A stretch of DNA of 64,000 bases from Vibrio sp. Hep-1b-8 (lineage in GTDB: Bacteria > Pseudomonadota > Gammaproteobacteria > Enterobacterales > Vibrionaceae): positions 41,428 to 105,427 of the forward strand of contig NZ_QEWN01000142.1 of assembly GCF_006124995.1 (NCBI RefSeq). Reading direction: 5' to 3'. How positions within the stretch are numbered: the first letter of the stretch is position 1; the number at the start of each line of letters is the position of its first letter. The notes under the pieces are model-generated. The model was not told the DNA's origin. It ran no database searches and saw only the letters and a list, made by a program, of their open reading frames with translations. Below are positions 32,501 through 39,354 of the stretch, in pieces. The translations under genes and the position numbers were made by a program.

Positions 32501-32907
32501 CGTGGAACGCCAGTGAAGCCTTCGCAGAAAACTCAATCGTTACTGACGATGATAGTGACGATGATATCGAATTTCAGGATAACGATCCTTGGTTTGAAAA
32601 GGTCATTCTCCTCGTGAGTACCCACTATGCTGATCCTGATTTCAGCACTTCATCCGCAGCTAAAATGCTGTTCTTATCCGAACGTAGCCTACAGAGACGC
32701 TTTAAATCCACTTTAGAAAAAACGTTTACAGAATATCTGACCGAAGTTCGATTGGACAATGCATGCCGTCGCTTACTTGCTGGTGAAAAGGTATCTGATG
32801 TCGCTTTTGAATGTGGTTTTAATGACCCTTCTTACTTTAGCCAAAGATTTAAACATCGATTTGGCATGTCTCCAACTCAGTTTATTGAAGAGCAAGAACG
32901 CTTTTAA
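29593..32907 (+). CDS. Membrane hybrid regulator: beta-propeller sensor, degenerate kinase core, AraC DNA-binding domain
   Basis: A 1104-residue one-protein signalling system. Order: signal/anchor (1 to about 22), two-component-regulator propeller repeats (about 30-600; GGIWIATDRGVRYF, NGVLWLATDKGIV), a Y_Y_Y-type strand domain (about 630-720), a transmembrane helix near 727-750, a coiled coil, a kinase-like region (about 840-970), and a C-terminal AraC helix-turn-helix (about 997-1103; SSAAKMLFLSERSLQRRF, FECGFNDPSYFSQRFKHRFG). I see no phospho-acceptor H-box, no proper N/G1 ATP boxes and no receiver domain, so it is unlike the Bacteroides hybrid kinases. TTG at 29593 is chosen for GGGA about eight bases upstream. 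Target unknown; zinc and iron loci flank it. Confidence 0.82.
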   Translation: MNKLSSILLLLLLFSGVSLASNFSPTVFYPLPMQTQGKVFAAKQLFTAQGGGIWLQDVRNQILFFDGQAITPEMGSALDEDTEQVAFVDNAFWTFFQNEIYRTVPNREKELVFSLTPGTEILRIGATKRYIWLADESHFYTYHVDSGEFQTFSLMQLYQYNQSAKITINDAAFIKSRWVIATNAGVYLSNGDVYEHISSSASHYVEKLHYSEVRDELVIGSLDGILIFDPDQPQQPIERIAGNHVLSIAETAQEYWIGTEKGLFVYDFVTGEIRRFEQGVWAGNGLAGEKIYSLLNDNAGGIWIATDRGVRYFSQFSDNFERYPHQYLSFSDSKEKVTKLLRSKSRDGYWMLTNKNVYRVDLSSAGTRDLLYQGVVYDLEERNGVLWLATDKGIVCIDAGSGEVIVDNLPPFLKQMSVRFIEMGRDNTVWGASSNQLWSYNTASEQLIQFGSEWMIEKFLPAQLTHIYETSQGYLSLGTEHGIYLLKDGQVRFVGESIPYGEVIDVEQVEENQLWVAGRYGLYRLNLYKEQVQPITMVDGHVTPKCLLKTEQGIWLTSSGGLSKYANNGSLIQHYGEPFGLISNEFLSGFCSYSTDSERVLLLGSRTSLVKVDTNQLIASKLPEIQVVFSQIKRNQKLYSLANTESDPLQLSYSESVFFQFGVMPRANDVTLEYRLNDDSDWQMLDGSTLTMEHMMPGSYQLEVRALHNGTLQSRSARYQFMVEPPWFLSVYAIVGYIVLGILLLASTAYWRSRVMSKANRALKAQVALKTNQMRHQSRILLSNNQQLRKQLQVRKLIFTQSVSTLKDRLEAQAKNDNSDPRLLAFLNRELELLVNVRSTNGQALPVYNLTLIVESVLRGWQDELLKAGVTVQIEADTDLYVSVDTFNLDEIFNLLFDGIVQRCYRNQTVMIQLMLRKGQVAFSMLDQGKAIEGSNTTSTMMQNIHSLVEKSGGKLVIHSSEERNLLEMTWNASEAFAENSIVTDDDSDDDIEFQDNDPWFEKVILLVSTHYADPDFSTSSAAKMLFLSERSLQRRFKSTLEKTFTEYLTEVRLDNACRRLLAGEKVSDVAFECGFNDPSYFSQRFKHRFGMSPTQFIEEQERF

Positions 32908-33420
32908 ACCATCAGATTAACATTGGTGAAAGTACGAGTAGCTGGTAGTGGTGGAATGCGGGCTAGAAGAAGCCGAAGAAAAAAAATATCGTGGCATAGC
33001 CGGGGGACTATACCACGGGTGTCAATGACACCTTCGCTTGCTGCCGGAGTGACGCTTTATGCGTCACCTCTGGAATTCAATGTTGTCTTTGGGATGGCCC
33101 CTCGACATGAGTAACTATATCCACTCCGACTTATTTTACTTATAAAATTAACGCCATCTTCCATGATAAAAACGACAGCTTTGTTAAATTATTGTTTATC
33201 AATGTTTTATATGCCGTTCGGTATGTGTGGGAAGAGTGACTTAAGTCGTGGCGGTGTAGGAAATGGTGAGTTTTGACGAAATTAACGTTAGTTTTTTTGA
33301 CGTTTTGAACATCGCTATACTTGAAAACATTGATTTCAGACAAGATCTGTTACATGTATGAGAGATAGTATTGAGATCGGTAATAAAAATATTTCTCATT
33401 TATATATAGACGGCCTGTTT
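32908..33420. other. 513-base non-coding stretch before feoA, with two hairpins
   Basis: No convincing gene. The first part (about 32908-33118) is more GC-rich than the AT-rich rest and contains two perfect inverted repeats in tandem: GGTGTC-AAT-GACACC (33018-33032) and GTGACGC-TTTAT-GCGTCAC (33049-33067). It may hold a small RNA, the end of the upstream transcript, or a remnant of a mobile element; the sequence alone does not decide. The second part (33119-33420) is AT-rich and serves as the feo promoter region, with an FNR-like site at 33330. Confidence 0.5.
33330..33343 (+). promoter_or_regulatory. Possible FNR site before feoABC
   Basis: TTGAT-TTCA-GACAA matches the FNR consensus TTGAT-N4-ATCAA at 8 of 10 positions and lies about 80 bases before feoA. 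Anaerobic activation of feo by FNR is known in E. coli. I saw no equally good Fur box; 33185-33201 is a weak candidate. Confidence 0.4.
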
Positions 33421-33648
33421 ATGAAACTCTCACAATTACAACAAGGGCAAAAAGCAACCATCAAAGGTTTTTCTGAGCTTTCCAACGACGTAAGAAAAAA
33501 GCTGATGGTTATGGGGTTACTTCCTAAGACAGAGATTACCTTAATACGTAAGGCGCCAATGGGTGACCCACTGCAAGTTGAAGTCCGTGGTGTCTCTCTA
33601 GCGGTACGCACCAAGATTGCAGACGCAATCGCAGTGGAGGTGGAATGA
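33421..33648 (+). CDS. feoA: Ferrous iron transport protein FeoA
   Basis: A 75-residue cytoplasmic SH3-like protein, the same length as E. coli FeoA, needed for FeoB activity. Family features are MKLSQLQQGQKATIKGF, the central VRKKLMVMGLLP and the closing strand with VRGVSLAVRTKIA. The ATG at 33421 is chosen over an in-frame upstream ATG because it gives the family N-terminus. It overlaps feoB by 4 bases (ATGA). Confidence 0.93.
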   Translation: MKLSQLQQGQKATIKGFSELSNDVRKKLMVMGLLPKTEITLIRKAPMGDPLQVEVRGVSLAVRTKIADAIAVEVE

Positions 33649-35924
33649 TGGAGTATAAAATCCTAACGGTCGGTAACCCAAATAGCGGAAAAACCACCCT
33701 GTTTAATGGATTGACTGGTGCCAAGCAGCAAGTGGGAAACTGGGCGGGTGTAACTGTTGAGAAAAAAACAGGTAAGTATTCCCATTCTAGCGACGATTTT
33801 CTTCTCACGGACTTGCCAGGTATATATGCGCTTGATAGTGGTAATGATGGCAACAGTATTGATGAGTCAATTGCGTCTCGCGCGGTTCTAACCCACCCAG
33901 CCGACCTGATTATTAACGTCGTTGATGCGACTAGCCTGGAACGTAGTCTGTATATGACATTGCAGCTGCGCGAGTTGGGTCGCCCGATGATTGTTGTGCT
34001 AAATAAAATGGATGCGTTAAAGCGTGAACGACAAACGATAGATTTGAAAGCGCTAGAAAAAGTGCTCGGTTGTCCGGTGTTTGCGATTTCTGCCAACAAT
34101 AAATCACAAGTTCAGTCTCTCAAAGAACGTCTCCACAAAGCGCTCATTCAGGGCGTCGCCCTTGACGAACTTCGCCTTAACTACGGCGAAGCATTTGAAG
34201 CGTCCATTGCGAGTCTAGAGCCAATGTTTGCAGACCAAACAGAAGTCTCTGCTCGAGCGTTGGCCATTCGAGCGCTTGAAAACGATCTGTTGGTGCTCAA
34301 CTCATTACCACAACTTAGCCGCGAGACCATCGTTGCAGAGCAGCGCAAAGCTGAGCTGGATATCGACTTGTTGGTGGCGGACGTAAAATATACGTTTCTT
34401 CATCAGCAATGCCAGAAGGTGCGCCGAAGTGAAGGTAAATTAAGTCATAGCTTCACTGAGCGAGTCGACAAGGTTATTTTGAATAAATGGATCGGCGTTC
34501 CTTTCTTCTTTGTTGTTATGTACTTAATGTTCATGTTCTCGATCAACATTGGTAGTGCTTTCATTGATTTCTTTGATATTGGCGTTGGCGCACTACTGGT
34601 TGATGGTGGGCATTACTTGCTTGATGATCACTTGCCGGTTTGGTTAGTGACGTTGATTGCTGACGGCGTAGGTGGCGGTGTGCAAACCGTAGCGACCTTT
34701 GTCCCAGTCATCGCCTGTCTCTATCTGTTCCTCGCTGTGCTAGAGAGCTCGGGCTACATGTCTCGAGCAGCATTCGTACTTGATAAAGTGATGCAAAAAA
34801 TAGGTTTGCCGGGTAAGGCATTTGTGCCTTTGGTGCTTGGCTTCGGCTGTAACGTACCGTCTATTATGGCAACCCGTACCCTCGATCAGGAACGTGAGCG
34901 TAAGCTAGCGGCATCAATGGCGCCGTTTATGTCATGTGGTGCTCGTCTGCCCGTATATGCACTTTTTGCCGCGGCATTCTTCTCTGAAAGCGGTCAAAAC
35001 GTGGTGTTTTCACTATATCTATTAGGTATTGTCGCGGCAGTTATTACCGGACTTGTGCTTAAAAACACCCTCTACCCAGGTTCGAGTGACAGCTTAGTGA
35101 TGGAAATGCCTGACTACGAATTGCCAACAATGCGTAATGTGGTGATTAAAACGTGGCAGAAGTTGAAGCGTTTCGTTATGGGGGCGGGGAAAACCATCGT
35201 GGTTGTTGTCACAATTCTAAGCTTCCTAAACTCCGTTGGTACGGATGGAAGCTTTGGCAACCAAGACAGTGAAAATTCGCTGCTATCTACCGTATCAAAA
35301 GTAGTCACGCCAGTCTTTGCGCCAATTGGTATCGAACAAGACAACTGGCCTGCAACCGTTGGTATCATTACTGGCATTTTTGCAAAAGAGGCCGTGGTCG
35401 GTACGCTGAACAGCCTATATGCGCCAAGCAATGAAGAAGCGGGTGAATACGACTTGATGGCTAGCCTTGAGGAAGCCGTGATGTCGATTCCCGAAAATCT
35501 TGCTGGACTGAGCTTCTCAGACCCATTAGGTATTGAAGTTGGCGATTTGTCTGACAGCAATGCAGTTGCAGAAGAACAAGAGGTGGATGTGTCTATCTTT
35601 GGTAACTTAAAAGGACACTTTGTGTCCGGTAATGCAGCGTTTGCTTATCTTATCTTTATCCTGCTTTACACTCCATGTGTTGCTGCCATGGGCGCATACG
35701 TTCGTGAGTTTGGGGTCAAGTATGCTCGTTTTATTGCTGTTTGGACCATGGGACTTGCTTATGGTAGCGCTGCTCTTTATTACCAAGCGACACACTTTAG
35801 CGATCATCCGGTCATGAGCGCAGCATGGATCTCAGCGATTATTTTGGCTGGCTTTGTTACCTACCGAGCGCTAAAAGTTGTGGGTAACAAGCAAGTACAA
35901 CAGTTAGAGGCGCAAATTGCATGA
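33645..35924 (+). CDS. feoB: Ferrous iron transporter FeoB
   Basis: GTP-dependent inner-membrane Fe2+ importer, 759 residues. The N-terminal G domain shows G1 GNPNSGKTT (10-18), G3 DLPG and G4 NKMD (about 122-125), followed by a helical GDI domain. The membrane part from about residue 280 contains two inverted Gate-type repeats with the conserved Cys in GFGCNVPSIMATR and MSCGARLPVY. Start and stop overlap feoA and feoC by 4 bases each, so feoABC is one coupled operon. Confidence 0.96.
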   Translation: MMEYKILTVGNPNSGKTTLFNGLTGAKQQVGNWAGVTVEKKTGKYSHSSDDFLLTDLPGIYALDSGNDGNSIDESIASRAVLTHPADLIINVVDATSLERSLYMTLQLRELGRPMIVVLNKMDALKRERQTIDLKALEKVLGCPVFAISANNKSQVQSLKERLHKALIQGVALDELRLNYGEAFEASIASLEPMFADQTEVSARALAIRALENDLLVLNSLPQLSRETIVAEQRKAELDIDLLVADVKYTFLHQQCQKVRRSEGKLSHSFTERVDKVILNKWIGVPFFFVVMYLMFMFSINIGSAFIDFFDIGVGALLVDGGHYLLDDHLPVWLVTLIADGVGGGVQTVATFVPVIACLYLFLAVLESSGYMSRAAFVLDKVMQKIGLPGKAFVPLVLGFGCNVPSIMATRTLDQERERKLAASMAPFMSCGARLPVYALFAAAFFSESGQNVVFSLYLLGIVAAVITGLVLKNTLYPGSSDSLVMEMPDYELPTMRNVVIKTWQKLKRFVMGAGKTIVVVVTILSFLNSVGTDGSFGNQDSENSLLSTVSKVVTPVFAPIGIEQDNWPATVGIITGIFAKEAVVGTLNSLYAPSNEEAGEYDLMASLEEAVMSIPENLAGLSFSDPLGIEVGDLSDSNAVAEEQEVDVSIFGNLKGHFVSGNAAFAYLIFILLYTPCVAAMGAYVREFGVKYARFIAVWTMGLAYGSAALYYQATHFSDHPVMSAAWISAIILAGFVTYRALKVVGNKQVQQLEAQIA

Positions 35925-36151
35925 TACTGGCAGAGTTAAAGCAGTTTATTGATCAGCAGGGCAGTGTCTCCCAACGCGAACTGGCAAAAAAGTTCGGATT
36001 AAGTGAAGATGGTGTTGACGCCATGCTATCCGTTTGGATTCGTAAAGGAGTGATTTCTCGCCTTGTTGATACTAACGCCGCGAAGCACGTTATGAGGGTT
36101 AGGTATACCAAAGTGGATCCTAATGCGCTCGCTTTGACTGTGACCATGTAG
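35921..36151 (+). CDS. feoC: Feo system small protein FeoC
   Basis: A 76-residue winged-helix protein of the FeoC family, interacting with FeoB. The N-terminal helix-turn-helix (LKQFIDQQGSVSQRELAKKFG) and wing are clear. No cysteine is present anywhere, so it cannot bind the Fe-S cluster proposed for enterobacterial FeoC; as I recall, Vibrio FeoC is known to lack these cysteines. It overlaps feoB by 4 bases and ends before a bidirectional terminator. Confidence 0.88.
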   Translation: MILAELKQFIDQQGSVSQRELAKKFGLSEDGVDAMLSVWIRKGVISRLVDTNAAKHVMRVRYTKVDPNALALTVTM

Positions 36152-36168
36152 ACGATACTGAGTGACAA

Positions 36169-36199
36169 TAAAAAACCGTTCATAGCGAACGGTTTTTTT
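36169..36199. terminator. Bidirectional terminator between feoC and the HIT gene
   Basis: AAAAACCGTTC (36171-36181) and GAACGGTTTTT (36187-36197) form a perfect stem with a five-base loop and A/T runs on both sides, serving the two convergent transcripts. Confidence 0.9.
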
Positions 36200-36221
36200 G
36201 TATTCGAAACGATTTGAACGT

Positions 36222-36650
36222 TTAACCGCGCTGGAACAAGCTACTTAGTGATAATACATTGCCGATGCGTGTTTGCAGATCTGCTTGCTCTTCTTCGCTG
36301 CGAAACTGACCAGAAGTGTTCCCCCAAAGCGGGCCAGGCCAAGCAACGTCCTGTTTAAAACGGGCGATATGATGGATATGCAGTTGAGGTACTATGTTTC
36401 CCAATGCACCCAAGTTGAGTTTATCCGGCTGAAACGTGGCCTCCAAAGCTTGACTAACGGCTTGAGATTCTAATAGAAACTGCTGTTGTTCTTGCATCGG
36501 GAGGTGATGCAGTTCTTTGAGATGAGCGCGTTTAGGCACCAAAATAACCCAAGGTACGGCATTGTCGCGATGTAAAAGTGCCACACACAGAGGAAAGTGA
36601 CCAATGACTGTGGTGTCCTTTGCCAGTTGAGGATGAAGTTCGAAGCTCAT
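36222..36650 (-). CDS. HIT family nucleotide-binding protein
   Basis: A 142-residue protein with a histidine-triad fold: strand pattern CVALLHRDNAVPWVILVPKR followed by the active-site block PQLHIHHIARF. The triad reads Gln-x-His-x-His-His rather than His-x-His-x-His, so the first triad position is Gln and catalysis may differ from Hint hydrolases. The substrate is unknown; members act on nucleoside phosphoramidates or dinucleotides. The Met at 36650 (MSFELHPQLAKD) is chosen over one ten codons upstream. It is convergent with feoC and downstream of nothing obvious. Confidence 0.85.
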   Translation of the reverse strand: MSFELHPQLAKDTTVIGHFPLCVALLHRDNAVPWVILVPKRAHLKELHHLPMQEQQQFLLESQAVSQALEATFQPDKLNLGALGNIVPQLHIHHIARFKQDVAWPGPLWGNTSGQFRSEEEQADLQTRIGNVLSLSSLFQRG

Positions 36651-36698
36651 TGTTGTTGTCCGATATTGTGTTAACGACATCAGTATACGTCAGATAAA

Positions 36699-36730
36699 AC
36701 AAAAGGTTGACGCTTTCACGTCAACCTTTC
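36699..36730 (-). terminator. Rho-independent terminator after argS
   Basis: On the minus strand AAAGGTTGACG and CGTCAACCTTT form an 11-bp stem around a six-base loop and are followed by TTGTTTTATC. It lies about 50 bases after the argS stop. Confidence 0.82.
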
Positions 36731-36739
36731 AAATTTATT

Positions 36740-36774
36740 CGAAACTCGAAACTCGAAACTCGAAACTCGAAACT
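36740..36774. repeat. Heptanucleotide tandem repeat after argS
   Basis: Five perfect head-to-tail copies of CGAAACT lie directly between the argS stop codon and its terminator. They are non-coding, so copy number could vary freely between strains. Confidence 0.95.
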
Positions 36775-36775
36775 C

Positions 36776-38509
36776 TTACATACGTTCTAGAGTTTCGATA
36801 CCTAGTAGCGATAGACCTTGCTTAATCGTCTTAGCCGTTAATGCGGCTAGCTTGAGACGGCTCTGTTTAACAGATTCGTCTTCAGTGTTAAGAATTGGAC
36901 ATGCCTCGTAGAAACTAGAGAACTGACCCGCTAGTTCGAACAGGTAGCTACACATGATATGTGGTTGACCTTCACGAGCAACTGACTGCACCGCTTCATC
37001 AAACTGGAGGAGTTTCGCGATCAGGGCTTTCTCTTTCTCGTCGGTGACTTTGATTTCGCCGCCTAGGTCATCCATAGAGATGCCTGCTTTAGCGAAGATC
37101 GAAGATACACGAGTGTAAGCATATTGCATGTAAGGCGCAGTGTTGCCTTCAAACGCTAGCATGTTGTCCCAGTCAAACACGTAGTCTGTAGTACGGTGCT
37201 TAGAAAGATCTGCATACTTAACCGCCGCCATTGCAACAGTAGTAGAAATTTTTTGCTTCTCTTCAGCTGCTAGGTCAGGGTTTTTCGATTCAATCAGGTT
37301 CGCTGCACGCTCTTCTGCTTCATCAAGGAGGTCAGCAAGGCGAACAGTACCACCTGCACGAGTCTTAAATGGCTTACCATCTTTACCCAGCATCATGCCA
37401 AACGCGTGGTGCTCTAGAGTGACCTCTTCAGGTACGTAACCGGCTTTGCGAACGATCGTCCAAGCTTGCATTAGGTGCTGATGCTGACGAGAGTCGATGA
37501 AGTAAAGCACGCGGTCCGCACCAAGCTCTTCGTAGCGGTATTTAGCACATGCAATGTCGGTAGTGGTATATAGGAAGCCGCCATCGCGTTTTTGGATGAT
37601 AACGCCCATTGGGTCGCCATCTTTGTTCTTGTACTCTTCTAGGAATACAACTTGTGCGCCGTCATCTTCGACAGCCAAACCTTTTTCTTTTAGGTCTGCA
37701 ACGATGCCAGGAAGCATGTCGTTGTACATACTTTCACCCATTACGTCATCACGAGTCAGTGATACGTTTAGGCGGTCGTAGTTACGCTGGTTCTGAATCA
37801 TTGTGATATCAACCAGTTTCTTCCACATTTCGCCGCAGAATTCATCACCACTTTGTAGTTTAACTACGTAGTTACGAGCCTTAACTGCGAACTCTTCGTC
37901 TTCATCGTACAGTTTCTTAGATTCACGGTAGAACGCTTCTAGGTCAGCAAGTTCCATTGACACTTCGCCCGCGTCTTTCTGAACACGCTCAAGGTTAGCG
38001 ATAAGCATACCGAACTGAGTACCCCAGTCACCGATATGGTTAGCGCGAATAACTTTGTGACCTAGGAATTCTAGTGTACGAACAACAGCATCACCGATGA
38101 TGGTTGAACGTAGGTGGCCAACGTGCATCTCTTTAGCAACGTTAGGCGCAGAGTAGTCGGCAACAATAGTCTGCTGCGCTTCAGCAGCAACACCAAGACG
38201 GCTATCCGCTAGTGCTGCGTCAGCTTGCTTAGCCAGAAAATCTTCGCTTAGGAAAATGTTAATAAAACCAGGACCAGCGATTTCAGTCTTGCTCGCGATA
38301 CCTTCAAGATCCAGAACATCCAATACTTTCTGTGCAAACTCGCGTGGGTTAGTACCAAGTTTTTTTGCAACGCCCATTACGCCGTTTGCTTGGTAATCAC
38401 CAAACTGAGGTTTTGCAGATTGGCGAACAGCCGCAGGACTTCCTGCAGGTGCGCCAGCGGCTTCAAGAGCCTGAGATACTTTGTCATTAATAAGTGCTTG
38501 GATATTCAC
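36776..38509 (-). CDS. argS: Arginyl-tRNA synthetase ArgS
   Basis: Class I aminoacyl-tRNA synthetase charging tRNA-Arg, 577 residues. The N-terminal Add-1 domain (about 1-110), the HIGH-type motif as HVGHLRSTIIGD (about 129-140), the KMSK-like region GKPFKTRAGG and the C-terminal DALR anticodon domain ending LGIETLERM are present. The start is GTG at 38509: AAGGA lies about six bases upstream and the N-terminus then reads MNIQALINDKV, as in relatives. An upstream in-frame TTG lacks support. It is divergent from yecM, as in E. coli. Confidence 0.96.
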   Translation of the reverse strand: MNIQALINDKVSQALEAAGAPAGSPAAVRQSAKPQFGDYQANGVMGVAKKLGTNPREFAQKVLDVLDLEGIASKTEIAGPGFINIFLSEDFLAKQADAALADSRLGVAAEAQQTIVADYSAPNVAKEMHVGHLRSTIIGDAVVRTLEFLGHKVIRANHIGDWGTQFGMLIANLERVQKDAGEVSMELADLEAFYRESKKLYDEDEEFAVKARNYVVKLQSGDEFCGEMWKKLVDITMIQNQRNYDRLNVSLTRDDVMGESMYNDMLPGIVADLKEKGLAVEDDGAQVVFLEEYKNKDGDPMGVIIQKRDGGFLYTTTDIACAKYRYEELGADRVLYFIDSRQHQHLMQAWTIVRKAGYVPEEVTLEHHAFGMMLGKDGKPFKTRAGGTVRLADLLDEAEERAANLIESKNPDLAAEEKQKISTTVAMAAVKYADLSKHRTTDYVFDWDNMLAFEGNTAPYMQYAYTRVSSIFAKAGISMDDLGGEIKVTDEKEKALIAKLLQFDEAVQSVAREGQPHIMCSYLFELAGQFSSFYEACPILNTEDESVKQSRLKLAALTAKTIKQGLSLLGIETLERM

Positions 38510-38591
38510 ACGCGCTTCCTTCAATTCTGGGAATTGGTTGGCTATGCATTCTTAGTTATCCGGATGCTTAACGCACAATCACTGGATAATA

Positions 38592-38604
38592 TCCACTGAG
38601 TGGA
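38592..38604. promoter_or_regulatory. 13-bp palindrome between argS and yecM
   Basis: TCCACT-G-AGTGGA is a perfect 6-1-6 inverted repeat about 85 bases upstream of the argS start in the shared divergent region. It could be an operator; I cannot assign a regulator. Confidence 0.35.
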
Positions 38605-38754
38605 ATGAATGCATATCTCGATCTAGTTCATAAATTTGGCGCACATAATACCAACTTTATTGCTGCGCTTATAGGGAGTGAACTGGGAAATTTTCTACTT
38701 TTCCTGACGATCTTGTTAGTATTGGGGGAAAATCAACGCATTGGATACCCAAAA

Positions 38755-39354
38755 ATGTCACAGCAGCTGAAAAACGCGCAATTAATGCCTGCGCAGATGA
38801 AACTGAACCTCGAACAATTTATGCATAAAATTCAGAGTTTAAGCGATATCTTGCATATAAATCTTGCGCCTTTCCAAGCCGATCATATTGCGTTACGTAT
38901 TAACGACCGCGAGTTAGCCGAATTAGCACATCAAGAGTGGCAAAAAGAGGGAAAAGTTATCTCTGAAGCTGAGATTAATGGTCGTCCGATCATCGTGATT
39001 CAGTTTGATACACCTGTGAAAGGTTTAGATTGGACGATTGAGTGTTTGGAACTGCCATATCCTGCTGAGGGTAAGACGTATCCTGAGCAGAGCTGGGAAC
39101 ATGTAGAGTTTGTGATTCCGTCACAAGCAACGACAGCGGAAGAGTACTTAGCTGATATTCAGCAACAATTTCCTCAACTAAGTCTTGCTTGGGACAGCCT
39201 TGCAGATAAGGGCGTGAAAGTGAAACTCTCAAGCCCGAAAGGCGAGGGGGAGCGCTTAAATAACCCAACAGTAGCATTCAAATATCAAGGGGTGTGCATC
39301 AAGTTACACCCGCACTCATTAAAGAGCATTGTTGAGTCTGAACAATCAGCCTAA
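38755..39354 (+). CDS. yecM: YecM family VOC-fold protein
   Basis: A 199-residue protein of the YecM family (E. coli 188 residues), a vicinal-oxygen-chelate fold predicted to bind metal. Family blocks are ADHIALRIN, SEAEINGRPIIV, PEQSWEHVEFVIP, LSSPKGEGERLNNPTVA and IKLHPHSLKSIVESEQSA; the last closely follows the E. coli C-terminus. The ATG at 38755 is chosen; the frame is open 50 codons further upstream, but that hydrophobic stretch is not family-like. It is divergent from argS, as in E. coli, and its last 9 bases overlap the end of the convergent protease gene. Confidence 0.87.
   Translation: MSQQLKNAQLMPAQMKLNLEQFMHKIQSLSDILHINLAPFQADHIALRINDRELAELAHQEWQKEGKVISEAEINGRPIIVIQFDTPVKGLDWTIECLELPYPAEGKTYPEQSWEHVEFVIPSQATTAEEYLADIQQQFPQLSLAWDSLADKGVKVKLSSPKGEGERLNNPTVAFKYQGVCIKLHPHSLKSIVESEQSA

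Noticed and set aside
32923..33114. A 63-codon plus-strand frame between the hybrid regulator and feoA
   Set aside because: Arg-rich start, no recognisable domain, overlaps two perfect hairpins; more likely non-coding.
38605..38754. An N-terminal extension of yecM with a hydrophobic segment
   Set aside because: The family starts near the ATG at 38755; the extension is in the divergent promoter region and resembles no signal peptide with a cleavage site.
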